A stretch of 64,000 bases of DNA from Streptomyces sp. CC208A (lineage in GTDB: Bacteria; Actinomycetota; Actinomycetes; Streptomycetales; Streptomycetaceae), in assembly GCF_030010625.1 (NCBI RefSeq), contig NZ_JASCXN010000011.1, forward strand, positions 124,001-188,000. The letters run 5' to 3'. The notes beneath the pieces are model-generated. The model was given only the letters and a program-made list of their open reading frames with translations, was not told the origin of the DNA and searched no databases. The position numbers and the translations under genes were made by a program. Positions within the stretch are counted from its first letter, which is position 1. The number at the start of each line of letters is the position of its first letter. Positions 25,277-33,810 of this stretch are shown piece by piece.

Positions 25277-25356
25277 CGACCCTGGCGCGACCCTGATATT
25301 CGACGGCGTGTCGACCCCGAGGCGATCCCGGGGTCGATCTCAGGGCCGACCCTGAT
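25277..25356. promoter_or_regulatory. Repeated CGACCCTGAT motif and dyad between pspC and the sensor kinase
   Basis: CGACCCTGAT occurs at 25288-25297 and 25347-25356, with a variant CGACCCTGG at 25277. A perfect inverted repeat TCGACCCCG (25311-25319) / CGGGGTCGA (25329-25337) with a 9-base spacer lies between them. The cluster fills the divergent promoter region and is a good candidate for response-regulator binding. Confidence 0.4.
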
Positions 25357-25390
25357 GCCCCGCGAGGGCCGGACGTGTGACGATCGGTGC

Positions 25391-26656
25391 ATGTCCGCAA
25401 CCGCTCACGTCACCGACCTCGACGAACCGCCCGTGCGCAGGCTCTACCGGAGCGCCGACGGGCGGTGGCTCGGTGGTGTCGCCCGCGGTCTCGCCGGACA
25501 CCTCGGCCTGCCCGTCGTATGGGTGCGCGCCGTCTTCGCGGTGCTCGTCCTCACCGAAGGACTCGGGCTGCTGCTCTACGCGGTCTTCTGGATCGTCGTC
25601 CCGCTCGGCGTCGGCGGCCGGGAGACCCCCCGCCCCGTCTTCGAGACCACCGCGGACGGCAGACGCCGGCTGCGGAAACCCGACCGCAACCAGATACTCG
25701 CCCTCATAGCCCTCGCGATCGGCGCGTCCGTCTTCATGGCGAACCTGCGGATGGACGGGGAGACGGGCCGGTACGTGTGGCCGACGCTGCTCATCGGCGT
25801 CGGTGTCGTCCTGGTGTGGCGGCAGGCCGACAACGCCCGCCGCGACACCTGGACCGGCCGTGCGGTCAGACACGGGCGCGGCTTCCACCTCCTGCGGGGG
25901 CTCGTCGGCGTGGCCCTGGTCGGCACCGGTCTCGCCGTCTTCGTGGTCGTGCGCGGCTCCGTCGCCCAGATCGGCACCGCGCTGACCGCCGCCGTCGCCG
26001 TCCTCACCGGCATAGCGCTGCTCGCCGGCCCCTGGCTGATCCGCATGTCGCAGGACCTCAGCGCGGAGCGGACCCTGCGCATCCGGGCCCAGGAGAGGGC
26101 CGAGGTCGCCGCCCACGTCCACGACTCCGTCCTGCACACCCTCACCCTGATCCAGCGCAACGCCGACGACGCCGGCGAGGTCCGCAGGCTCGCCCGCGCC
26201 CAGGAGCGGGAGCTGCGGAACTGGCTGTACAAGCCGGAGGGCACCGGCAGGGACGAGGAGCCGGAGACCCTCGCGGAGGCCGTGAAGCGGGCCGCCGCCG
26301 AGGTCGAGGACAAGCACGGCGTACCGCTGGAGGTGGTCGTCGTCGGCGACTGCCCGCTCGACGAGAAACTGGTCGCGCAGATGCAGGCCGCGCGCGAGGC
26401 GATGGTCAACGCCGCCAAGTACGGTGGCGAGGGCGGGGCGGTGCAGGTGTACGCCGAGGTGGAGGGCCGCACGGTGTTCGTCTCGGTCCGCGACCGGGGG
26501 CCGGGCTTCGACCTGGACGAGGTCCCCGAGGACAGAATGGGCGTACGGGAATCGATCATCGGCCGCATGCAGCGCAACGGCGGCACGGCCCGGCTGCGGG
26601 CCGTGCCGGGCGGGGGCACGGAGGTCGAGCTGGAGATGGAGAGGGCGGACGGATGA
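25391..26656 (+). CDS. Sensor histidine kinase with N-terminal PspC domain
   Basis: A 421-residue kinase. The N-terminus is a PspC domain (VRRLYRSADGRWLGGVARGLAGHLGLP) with several transmembrane segments up to about residue 215. The dimerisation/phosphotransfer helix of the HisKA_3 (NarL-type) class has AHVHDSVLHTL, with His244 the likely phosphate acceptor. The ATP-binding domain shows REAMVNAAKYGG and VRDRGPGFDLDEVPEDRMGVRESI. It should phosphorylate the response regulator whose ATG overlaps its stop. No ribosome-binding sequence precedes ATG 25391, so the mRNA may be leaderless. The same sensor fold occurs in the divergent PspC protein. Confidence 0.92.
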   Translation: MSATAHVTDLDEPPVRRLYRSADGRWLGGVARGLAGHLGLPVVWVRAVFAVLVLTEGLGLLLYAVFWIVVPLGVGGRETPRPVFETTADGRRRLRKPDRNQILALIALAIGASVFMANLRMDGETGRYVWPTLLIGVGVVLVWRQADNARRDTWTGRAVRHGRGFHLLRGLVGVALVGTGLAVFVVVRGSVAQIGTALTAAVAVLTGIALLAGPWLIRMSQDLSAERTLRIRAQERAEVAAHVHDSVLHTLTLIQRNADDAGEVRRLARAQERELRNWLYKPEGTGRDEEPETLAEAVKRAAAEVEDKHGVPLEVVVVGDCPLDEKLVAQMQAAREAMVNAAKYGGEGGAVQVYAEVEGRTVFVSVRDRGPGFDLDEVPEDRMGVRESIIGRMQRNGGTARLRAVPGGGTEVELEMERADG

Positions 26657-27384
26657 GCGACGAGACCGGAGCGACGGCCGGGGGCGGCGGGGAGACGGGT
26701 CCGGGCACGGCGGGCGGTGCCGGGCGCCGGGTGCGGGTCGTCCTCGTCGACGACCACCGCATGTTCCGTACGGGTGTGCAGGCGGAGATCGGCCGGACCG
26801 AGATCACCGGGGTCGAGGTCGTGGGCGAGGCCGCCGACGTCGACCAGGCCGTCACCGTGATCACCGCGACCAGACCGGAGGTCGTCCTCCTCGACGTCCA
26901 TCTGCCCGGCGGCGGCGGGGTCGAGGTGCTGCGCCGCTGCGCCGGGCTGATGGCGGCCGCCGAGCACCCGGTGCGCTTCCTCGCGCTCTCCGTCTCGGAC
27001 GCGGCGGAGGACGTGATCGGCGTGATCCGGGGCGGTGCCCGGGGCTACGTCACCAAGACGATCACCGGTGACGACCTGGTGGACTCGATCTTCCGGGTCC
27101 AGGAGGGCGACGCCGTCTTCTCCCCGCGGCTCGCCGGCTTCGTCCTCGACGCCTTCGCCTCCACCGACGCGCCCCCGGTGGACGAGGACCTGGACCGGCT
27201 GACCCAGCGGGAGCGGGAGGTGCTGCGGCTGATCGCCCGCGGCTACGCGTACAAGGAGGTCGCCAAGCAGCTCTACATCTCGGTGAAGACCGTCGAGTCG
27301 CACGTCTCCGCGGTGCTCCGCAAGCTCCAGCTCTCCAACCGGCACGAGCTGACCCGCTGGGCCACCGCCCGCCGGCTGGTCTGA
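26653..27384 (+). CDS. LuxR/NarL family response regulator
   Basis: A 243-residue regulator overlapping the kinase stop by ATGA, so the pair is translationally coupled. A 30-residue Gly/Thr-rich N-terminal tail precedes the receiver domain (VVLVDDHRMFRTGV) with phospho-acceptor Asp81 in LLDVHLP. The C-terminal helix-turn-helix is LTQREREVLRLIARGYAYKE and VAKQLYISVKTVESHVSAVLRKL. It probably controls the divergent pspC and its own promoter. Confidence 0.95.
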   Translation: MSDETGATAGGGGETGPGTAGGAGRRVRVVLVDDHRMFRTGVQAEIGRTEITGVEVVGEAADVDQAVTVITATRPEVVLLDVHLPGGGGVEVLRRCAGLMAAAEHPVRFLALSVSDAAEDVIGVIRGGARGYVTKTITGDDLVDSIFRVQEGDAVFSPRLAGFVLDAFASTDAPPVDEDLDRLTQREREVLRLIARGYAYKEVAKQLYISVKTVESHVSAVLRKLQLSNRHELTRWATARRLV

Positions 27385-27407
27385 CCCCGGGCCCGCCCCG
27401 AGGCCCC

Positions 27408-27421
27408 GAGCCCCGGGGCTC
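27408..27421. terminator. Short palindrome between convergent genes
   Basis: GAGCCCCGGGGCTC is a perfect 14-base palindrome at the junction of the response regulator and the NlpC/P60 gene; it overlaps the latter's stop codon. It may act as a weak bidirectional terminator. Confidence 0.35.
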
Positions 27422-28568
27422 AGGCGACGCGGGTGGCGCCCGCGAAGGGCATCTCGTCGATCGGCGCGATCCGGACCGGGGCACCCGGCCGGGGCGCGTG
27501 GATCATCTGGCCGCCGCCGATGTAGAGGCCCACGTGGCTGATGCCGGAGTAGAAGAAGACCAGGTCGCCCGGGGCCAGCTCCGCGCGGGAGACCCGGCGG
27601 CCGGCGTTGATCTGGGTGTAGGTGGTGCGCGGCAGGGACACCCCGGCGGCGCGCCAGGCGGCCTGGGTGAGGCCCGAGCAGTCGTAGGCCGAGGGGCCGG
27701 TGGCGCCCCAGACGTACGGCTTGCCGAGCTGCGCCCGGGCGAAGGAGATGGCCGCCGAGGCACGGCTGGTGGGGGCGGTCACCGGACCCCGTTCGCCGGA
27801 GGAGCGGTCCGCCCGGGCCGTGGTGCCGCCCGCGGCGGCCGCGCCGGTCCCGGAGGCGCTGGCGCCGGGGGCACCGGGGCGTGCCGTGGCGCCGGTCGTG
27901 GGTGGCGTGACGGAGCGGGCGGCGACGGCGGCCTCATAGCGGGCCCGCTCCTCGGCGGTGAGCCGGGCGAGGAGGTCGCGCGCGGCGGCGAGCTTGCCGA
28001 GGACGGCGGCCTTCTGGCGCCGAAGCTCGGCCTCGTGGCCGCGCAGGGCGGTGAGCCGGCCGGTGGATTCGGCGCGCAGCTGGGCGAGGGCGGCGAGTTC
28101 GCGGCGTACGGCGGTGACGGTGGCGGCCTGCCGGTCACCGGCCTTCTCGGCGAGGGCGGCCCGTTCCAGGTACTGGTCGGGGTCCGAGGTGAGGGCGAGC
28201 TGGACGGCCGGGTCGAGTCCGCCGGAGCGGTACTGCGCGGCGGCGACGGCCCCGAGGCTCCGGCGGGCGGTGTTGAGGCGCTCGGTGCGGCGGGCGGCCT
28301 CGTCGCGGAGCCGGTCGTAGGCGGTGCGGGCGGCGTCGGCCTGTTCCTTCGCGCCGTTGTACCGCTCGGTGGCGGCCTCGGCCTCCTCGTACAGCTTGTC
28401 GACCTCGGCCCTGACCTGGGCGGCGGTGCGGCCGGGGCGGGCCGGATCGGCGTGCCCGGAGCCTTCGAGGAGGGTCGTGGTGGCGGCGGAGGCCAGGGCG
28501 AGCGTGGCGGCGGTGCGGGCCGCGTGGCGGCCGAGCGGCGCCGGCCTGGGTTTTCGGTGAGCTGCCAC
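27420..28568 (-). CDS. Secreted NlpC/P60 peptidoglycan endopeptidase
   Basis: A 382-residue secreted cell-wall hydrolase. The N-terminus is a signal sequence (RHAARTAATLALASAATTTLLEG). Residues about 45-215 form a long coiled coil (AQVRAEVDKLYEEAEAATE and following). A Gly/Ala/Thr linker leads to the catalytic domain with Cys297 in SAYDCSGLTQ, the histidine in GISHVGLYIGGG and the third residue in MIHAP. Such RipA-like enzymes cleave the D-Glu-mDAP bond of stem peptides. The start is GTG. The best ribosome-binding sequence, GGGAGAGG, lies about 15 bases upstream and can be hidden in a hairpin. Confidence 0.9.
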   Translation of the reverse strand: MAAHRKPRPAPLGRHAARTAATLALASAATTTLLEGSGHADPARPGRTAAQVRAEVDKLYEEAEAATERYNGAKEQADAARTAYDRLRDEAARRTERLNTARRSLGAVAAAQYRSGGLDPAVQLALTSDPDQYLERAALAEKAGDRQAATVTAVRRELAALAQLRAESTGRLTALRGHEAELRRQKAAVLGKLAAARDLLARLTAEERARYEAAVAARSVTPPTTGATARPGAPGASASGTGAAAAGGTTARADRSSGERGPVTAPTSRASAAISFARAQLGKPYVWGATGPSAYDCSGLTQAAWRAAGVSLPRTTYTQINAGRRVSRAELAPGDLVFFYSGISHVGLYIGGGQMIHAPRPGAPVRIAPIDEMPFAGATRVA

Positions 28569-28583
28569 GAGGGCGGGTCACAT

Positions 28584-28640
28584 CCTCTCCCTGTGGGGGA
28601 CGGTGCCGGCCGGGGCCGGCGGCGGACCGCACAGGGGAGA
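28584..28640 (-). promoter_or_regulatory. Hairpin that could sequester the NlpC/P60 ribosome-binding site
   Basis: In the reverse-strand leader TCTCCCCTGTG (28640-28630) is complementary, with one bulged base, to CACAGGGAGA (28595-28586), which contains most of the purine-rich GGGAGAGG before the start. The 34-base loop is itself GC-rich. This could be an expression platform; I see no known riboswitch core. Confidence 0.3.
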
Positions 28641-28912
28641 CGGGCCGCCGCCGGGGTTCTCCGGCGGGGACGGCCGGCACCGCCGGGTGGTCCGGCGGGG
28701 TGGGGAGCCGACCACCTGGGGCAGGACGCTAGACCCGGCGGTCACGCCCCGGCGCCGGGTTGACCGCTATTGACACCGGATGACCTTCCGGGACCGTTCC
28801 CTGTCGCCCACCGGGCGGTCGGCGAAGGTTTCGGCGGGGAGGGCGACCGAAGCGGGGGAGTGGGTGGACCCGGCTGGGGAGCGGTGCTAGGGGCCCGGTT
28901 AGGCTCCGCCCC

Positions 28913-29266
28913 ATGGACGTCCTCATCAATGTCTTCGTCGCCCTGCACATCATCGGCATCGCCTCCCTCCTGGGCGGATTCCTCACCCAGATGAAGGCGA
29001 TGGGAGCCGGCACGGCCCGCTTCGTCCCGGCGATGCTGCACGGCGCGCTGACCATGCTGGTCACCGGCGTCGCGCTCGTCGGTCTCAACCAGGCCGACGA
29101 CCAGACCGTCAACAACCTCAAGGTCGGCATCAAGCTGGCGATCCTCGTGGCGATCCTCGCGATCGTCTACGTCAAGCGGGACGAGGAGACCGTCGACAAG
29201 GGCCTCTTCGGTGCCGTCGGCGGCCTGACCACGGCGAACATCTTCATCGCCACCCTCTGGGTCTGA
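28913..29266 (+). CDS. Small four-helix membrane protein
   Basis: A 117-residue protein that is almost entirely hydrophobic, with about four helices (INVFVALHIIGIASLLGGFL, MLHGALTMLVTGVALVG, IKLAILVAILAIVYV, GGLTTANIFIATLWV). No ribosome-binding sequence is seen. TAGGCT (28900-28905) ends seven bases before the ATG, fitting a leaderless mRNA. It is upstream of pcrA in the same direction but is separated by 124 bases. It belongs to a conserved uncharacterised actinobacterial membrane family as far as I recall. Confidence 0.75.
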   Translation: MDVLINVFVALHIIGIASLLGGFLTQMKAMGAGTARFVPAMLHGALTMLVTGVALVGLNQADDQTVNNLKVGIKLAILVAILAIVYVKRDEETVDKGLFGAVGGLTTANIFIATLWV

Positions 29267-29390
29267 TTCCCCAGCCCCCCGGGGCCGAGCCCCGGCCGGG
29301 GCGCCGGCCCCTCCCGGTGGGCGTGCTCACACCGGGAGCACGCCGAAGGCGGACCCGCTTGTCGGCCCGGCGTCCTAGACTCGTGAGGCG

Positions 29391-31859
29391 ATGAGCAGCC
29401 TCTTTGACGACAGTTTCCTGGCCGGCCTCCAGTCCCACTCCCCGGAGGACGTCCCGCCCCCGCCCGAGGACGACGAGTACGGCGCCCCGGCCGCGGAGGA
29501 GATCCCGCACGACCTGTTCGGGGAGCACTTCGACGCGCCCCCGCCCCGTGACCCGTACTACCGCGACGGCGCCCACCGCCCCGCCGTGGACCCGGCCGCC
29601 CTCCTCGACGGGCTGAACGAGCAGCAGCGCGCCGCCGTCGTCCACACCGGTTCCCCCCTGCTCATCGTGGCCGGCGCCGGCTCCGGCAAGACGCGGGTCC
29701 TCACCCACCGCATCGCCCACCTCCTGGCCACGCGGCACGTGCACCCCGGCCAGATACTGGCGATCACCTTCACCAACAAGGCCGCCGGCGAGATGAAGGA
29801 GCGCGTCGAGCAGCTGGTCGGCCCCCGGGCCAACGCGATGTGGGTCTCCACCTTCCACAGCGCCTGCGTCCGCATCCTGCGCCGGGAGTCCAAGCGGCTC
29901 GGCTTCACGTCCTCCTTCTCGATCTACGACGCCGCCGACTCCAAGCGCCTGATGGCGCTGGTCTGCCGCGACCTGGACCTCGACCCGAAGAAGTTCCCGC
30001 CGAAGTCCTTCAGCGCCAAGATCTCCAACCTGAAGAACGAGCTGATCGACGAGGAGAGCTTCGCCGACCAGGCCGCCGACGGTTTTGAAAAGACCTTGGC
30101 CGAGGCGTACCGGATGTACCAGGCGCGGCTCCGCGAGGCCAACGCGCTGGACTTCGACGACATCATCATGACGACGGTCCACCTGCTCCAGGCGTTCCCG
30201 GACGTCGCCGAGCACTACCGCCGCCGCTTCCGCCACGTCCTCGTCGACGAGTACCAGGACACCAACCACGCCCAGTACACCCTCGTGCGCGAGCTGGTCG
30301 GCACCGGCTACGAGGACCTCGGTCCGGCCGAGCTGTGCGTCGTCGGCGACGCCGACCAGTCGATCTACGCCTTCCGCGGCGCGACCATCCGCAACATCCT
30401 CCAGTTCGAGGAGGACTACCCGGACGCGACGACGATCCTCCTGGAGCAGAACTACCGCTCCACCCAGACGATCCTCTCGGCCGCCAACGCGGTCATCGAG
30501 CGCAACGAGTCGCGCCGCCCCAAGAACCTGTGGACCGACGCCGGCGCCGGCGCCCAGATCACCGGCTACGTCGCGGACACCGAGCACGACGAGGCCCAGT
30601 TCGTCGCCGACGAGATCGACCGGCTCACCGACGCGGGCGAGGCCAAGGCCGGAGACGTCGCCGTCTTCTACCGGACCAACGCCCAGTCCCGCGTCTTCGA
30701 GGAGATCTTCATCCGCGTCGGCCTGCCCTACAAGGTCGTCGGCGGCGTGCGCTTCTACGAGCGCAAGGAGGTCCGGGACGTCCTCGCCTACCTGCGCGTC
30801 CTCGCCAACCCCGAGGACAACGTGCCGCTGCGCCGGATCCTCAACGTGCCCAAGCGCGGCATCGGCGAGCGCGCCGAGGCGATGATCGACGCCCTGGCGC
30901 TGCGCGAGCGGATCACCTTCCCGCAGGCACTCAAGCGGGTCGACGAGGCCTACGGCATGGCCGCCCGCTCGGCCAACGCCGTGAAGCGGTTCAACACGCT
31001 CATGGACGAGCTGCGCACCATCGCCGAGTCCGGCGCGGGCCCGGCCGTCGTCCTGGAGGCCGTCCTGGAGCGGACGGGCTATCTCGCCGAGCTCCAGGCC
31101 TCCACCGACCCGCAGGACGAGACCCGTATCGAGAACCTCCAGGAACTCGCCGCCGTGGCCCTGGAGTTCGAGAAGGAGCGCGGCGAGGAGCAAGGGGCGG
31201 GCACGCTCGCCGAGTTCCTGGAGAAGGTCGCGCTGGTCGCGGACTCCGACCAGATCCCGGACGAGGACGAGGAGGGTACCGGCGTCATCACGCTGATGAC
31301 CCTGCACACCGCCAAGGGCCTGGAGTTCCCGGTGGTCTTCCTCACCGGCATGGAGGACGGCGTCTTCCCGCACATGCGGGCGCTCGGCCAGACCAAGGAG
31401 CTGGAGGAGGAGCGGCGCCTGGCGTACGTGGGCATCACCCGCGCCCGCGAGCGGCTCTACCTCACCCGCTCGTCGATGCGCAGCGCCTGGGGCCAGCCCT
31501 CGTACAACCCGGCCTCGCGCTTCCTGGAGGAGATTCCGCCGGCGTACCTGGAGTGGAAGCGGACGGGGCCGGTGGCGAAGCCCGCGGGGCCGGTCTCCGG
31601 GATCGCCTCCTCGCTGTCGTCCTCGCTCTCCTCGTCCCGCGCCCGCTCGGGCCCGTCCGGCTTCGCGACCCGCCGCGCGGGCACGGACAAGCCGGTGGTC
31701 TCGCTGGCGGTCGGCGACCGGGTCACCCACGACCAGTTCGGCCTGGGCACGGTCCTGGCGGTGACGGGCTCGGGCTCGGACGCGCAGGCGACGATCGACT
31801 TCGGCGACGAGAAGCCGAAGCGGCTGCTGCTGCGGTACGCGCCGGTCGAGAAGTTGTAG
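29391..31859 (+). CDS. pcrA: ATP-dependent DNA helicase PcrA/UvrD
   Basis: An 822-residue superfamily 1A 3'-5' helicase involved in nucleotide excision repair and in removing proteins from DNA. After an 85-residue acidic N-terminal extension come motif I with Lys100 in AGAGSGKTRVLTHR, motif Ia TFTNKAAGEMKER, motif II LVDEYQDTNHAQY, motif III GDADQSIYAFRGA and motif IV LEQNYRST. Motifs V-VI are LMTLHTAKGLEFPVVF and VGITRARERLYLTRS. The C-terminal 60 residues form the Tudor-like domain (VGDRVTHDQFGLGTVLAVTG) that contacts RNA polymerase in PcrA. A weak GTGAGG precedes the ATG. The gene ends at an 18-bp bidirectional terminator. Confidence 0.96.
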   Translation: MSSLFDDSFLAGLQSHSPEDVPPPPEDDEYGAPAAEEIPHDLFGEHFDAPPPRDPYYRDGAHRPAVDPAALLDGLNEQQRAAVVHTGSPLLIVAGAGSGKTRVLTHRIAHLLATRHVHPGQILAITFTNKAAGEMKERVEQLVGPRANAMWVSTFHSACVRILRRESKRLGFTSSFSIYDAADSKRLMALVCRDLDLDPKKFPPKSFSAKISNLKNELIDEESFADQAADGFEKTLAEAYRMYQARLREANALDFDDIIMTTVHLLQAFPDVAEHYRRRFRHVLVDEYQDTNHAQYTLVRELVGTGYEDLGPAELCVVGDADQSIYAFRGATIRNILQFEEDYPDATTILLEQNYRSTQTILSAANAVIERNESRRPKNLWTDAGAGAQITGYVADTEHDEAQFVADEIDRLTDAGEAKAGDVAVFYRTNAQSRVFEEIFIRVGLPYKVVGGVRFYERKEVRDVLAYLRVLANPEDNVPLRRILNVPKRGIGERAEAMIDALALRERITFPQALKRVDEAYGMAARSANAVKRFNTLMDELRTIAESGAGPAVVLEAVLERTGYLAELQASTDPQDETRIENLQELAAVALEFEKERGEEQGAGTLAEFLEKVALVADSDQIPDEDEEGTGVITLMTLHTAKGLEFPVVFLTGMEDGVFPHMRALGQTKELEEERRLAYVGITRARERLYLTRSSMRSAWGQPSYNPASRFLEEIPPAYLEWKRTGPVAKPAGPVSGIASSLSSSLSSSRARSGPSGFATRRAGTDKPVVSLAVGDRVTHDQFGLGTVLAVTGSGSDAQATIDFGDEKPKRLLLRYAPVEKL

Positions 31860-31875
31860 GAGAGCACTCGTACGC

Positions 31876-31912
31876 GCGAGGGCCCGGTCCGTCCGACGGA
31901 CCGGGCCCTCGC
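31876..31912. terminator. Bidirectional terminator between pcrA and the M23 peptidase
   Basis: GCGAGGGCCCGGTCCGTC (31876-31893) pairs perfectly with 31895-31912, giving an 18-bp inverted repeat with a minimal loop between two convergent genes. Confidence 0.9.
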
Positions 31913-31928
31913 CCGTACGTACGGGGTG

Positions 31929-33512
31929 TCAGCTCGTCGGGTCGAGGCCGCGGTTGCGGAGCCAGGCCAGCGGGTCGATCGCGGAGCCGCCGCCGGGCCG
32001 GACCTCGAAGTGGAGGTGCGGGCCGGTGGAGTTGCCGGAGTTGCCCGAGTAGGCGATGACGTCGCCGGCCTTGACCTGACCCCAGCGGATCTTGGTGCTG
32101 CTGAGGTGGCAGTACCAGGTCTCGGTGCCGTCGGCGGCGGTCACGATCGCCATGTTGCCGTAGGCGGGGTTCCACTGGGTGCGGACGGTGCCGTCGGTCG
32201 CGGCCATGACGGGGGTGCCGTACTGCACGGGGAAGTCGATGCCGGTGTGCACCGACATCCAGTTGACGCCGGACTGGCCGAAGCGGGCGCTGAGCTGGTG
32301 CAGCTTCACCGGCAGCATGAACTTGGGGCGCATCGCCTCGCGGCGGGCCGCCTCCTCCTCGCGCTTCTTCTTCTCGGCGGCCTGGCGCGCCTTGAGGTCG
32401 ATGCGCTCCTGGGTGCGGCTGGCGCGGTCGCCGAAGTCGAGGGCACCGGCCTCAAGGGCGTCGAACCGGCTGTCCACCACGCTGTTGGCGGCGAGCTGCT
32501 TCACCGAGGCCGGGTCGGCGGCGGCCGCGAGCGCGGTGGTGTCCTGCTTCTTCTGGCCCTCGGGGCCGGAGCCGGTGAGCCCGCTGACGGAGGCGGCGGC
32601 GATGCCGGCGACGCCCATGACACAGGCGGAGGGGACGGCGACGGTCAGCAGGGCGGAGCGCTTGGCGGGGGTACGGCGCCGGGCGCGGCTGCCGCCGGAG
32701 GAGCGGCGTGCGGGGCGGGCGGCGGCGTCGGTGCGGACCTCGGCGGCGGGGGCGGGGGCGTCGGCCTCGTCGAGGTCGAAGTCGGTGCCGGGGCCGGTGC
32801 CGAGGTCGGCACCGGAGTCGGTTTCCGCGGCGGGGCCTTCGGGGGAGTCGTCCTCGGTGGCCTCGTGCGCCACTTCCGGATCCGGCTCGTAGGCGAACTC
32901 GAACTCGGCGGTCTGGTCGGCGAGTTCGTGCTGCGGGGTGTACTGGTGGGGGACGACCGGCTCGACCGGGTCGGGGGCCTGGTTCCAGGCAGCGGCGTCG
33001 TAGGCGCCGGTGTCGGTCGCGAAGGCGGGGGCGGCCCACTGGCCGGTCACGTCGTACGCCTCGTGGCCGTACGCGCCCTGCGCCGCGTAGGCGCCGGAGT
33101 GCAGGGTCTCGTACTGGCCGGTGTGCTGGGCCTCGGTCCAGGCGGAGGCGTCCCACTGCCCGGTGGTGTCGTACTGCGCGGGCTGCTCGTACGTCGTGCC
33201 CGTCGCGTAGGGGTCCGTCACGGCGGCGCCGGCCCACTGGCCGGTGGTGTCCCACTGGCCCGTCGTGTCGTGGCTTCCCGTGGTGGTGGTCCAGGCGGTC
33301 GTGTCGTACGTACCGGTACCGGTACCGGTGGTGTCGTACGTGCCGGTCGTGTCGTACGTACCGGTGGCGGCGTACTGGCCGAGGTCCCACTGGCCGCTGT
33401 GGCCGGTCTGGCCGGCGTCGGACCAGGTCCCGAAGAGCGGGTCGGTGGCGAAGCTGCCGGTGAGGTGGGCGCCGTCTCCGGCGTACCCGGCGTGGGGGTG
33501 CTGGTCGTTCAC
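31929..33512 (-). CDS. M23 family metallopeptidase (LytM-type), membrane-anchored
   Basis: A 527-residue peptidoglycan endopeptidase. The first 260 residues are low-complexity with repeated YDTTG/QWDTTG and GTGTYDTT units, partly from a near-tandem DNA repeat at 33300-33378, and then an acidic stretch. A transmembrane helix (ALLTVAVPSACVMGVAGIAAAS, about 285-310) is followed by a coiled coil (RIDLKARQAAEKKKREEEAA). The M23 domain carries the zinc ligands in VHTGIDFP and GPHLHFEVRPGG. The long tyrosine-rich cytoplasmic tail is unusual for this family. GTG at 33512 is preceded by GAGAGAGACG. Confidence 0.9.
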   Translation of the reverse strand: MNDQHPHAGYAGDGAHLTGSFATDPLFGTWSDAGQTGHSGQWDLGQYAATGTYDTTGTYDTTGTGTGTYDTTAWTTTTGSHDTTGQWDTTGQWAGAAVTDPYATGTTYEQPAQYDTTGQWDASAWTEAQHTGQYETLHSGAYAAQGAYGHEAYDVTGQWAAPAFATDTGAYDAAAWNQAPDPVEPVVPHQYTPQHELADQTAEFEFAYEPDPEVAHEATEDDSPEGPAAETDSGADLGTGPGTDFDLDEADAPAPAAEVRTDAAARPARRSSGGSRARRRTPAKRSALLTVAVPSACVMGVAGIAAASVSGLTGSGPEGQKKQDTTALAAAADPASVKQLAANSVVDSRFDALEAGALDFGDRASRTQERIDLKARQAAEKKKREEEAARREAMRPKFMLPVKLHQLSARFGQSGVNWMSVHTGIDFPVQYGTPVMAATDGTVRTQWNPAYGNMAIVTAADGTETWYCHLSSTKIRWGQVKAGDVIAYSGNSGNSTGPHLHFEVRPGGGSAIDPLAWLRNRGLDPTS

Positions 33513-33592
33513 CAACGTCTCTCTCGCCTCGGCAGCAGAACCAGTCCGGGGCGGGCCCGACAGGGGGGTGTCCCGGGGGAAGCAGTGGCGCG

Positions 33593-33622
33593 ACTGTACC
33601 CGGCGGTATGCGGGACCGACAA
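33593..33622 (-). promoter_or_regulatory. Promoter of the M23 peptidase gene
   Basis: On the reverse strand TTGTCG (33622-33617) and TACAGT (33598-33593) are separated by 18 bases. The predicted 5' leader is about 75 bases. The rest of the 298-base gap (33513-33810) shows only a 17-bp direct repeat, TCGGCCTGCTCGTCCGG, at 33775 and 33793. Confidence 0.5.
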
Positions 33623-33810
33623 TCTTCGGAGGGGTTCGCGGGCGCAGGAAACGGGCAATCGACCGTGTTTCGCCAGCTCACGCACAGAGCTTTGGCCTTG
33701 TGTTCGAGGAACGTTCGAAGAACGGCGCCGGGAGTGTCGCCACCGGCATGGCGGGTGCGGCGGGTGCGGCCGGCTCGGCCTGCTCGTCCGGGTCGGCCTG
33801 CTCGTCCGGC

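Noticed and set aside
28569..28800. c-di-AMP (ydaO) riboswitch before the NlpC/P60 gene
   Set aside because: The expected conserved blocks are not present; only an RBS-pairing hairpin is supported.
33700..33722. GTTCGAGGAACGTTCGAAGAAC as a LexA (SOS) box
   Set aside because: The half-sites do not have the TCGAAC-N4-GTTCGA spacing; it is only locally palindromic.
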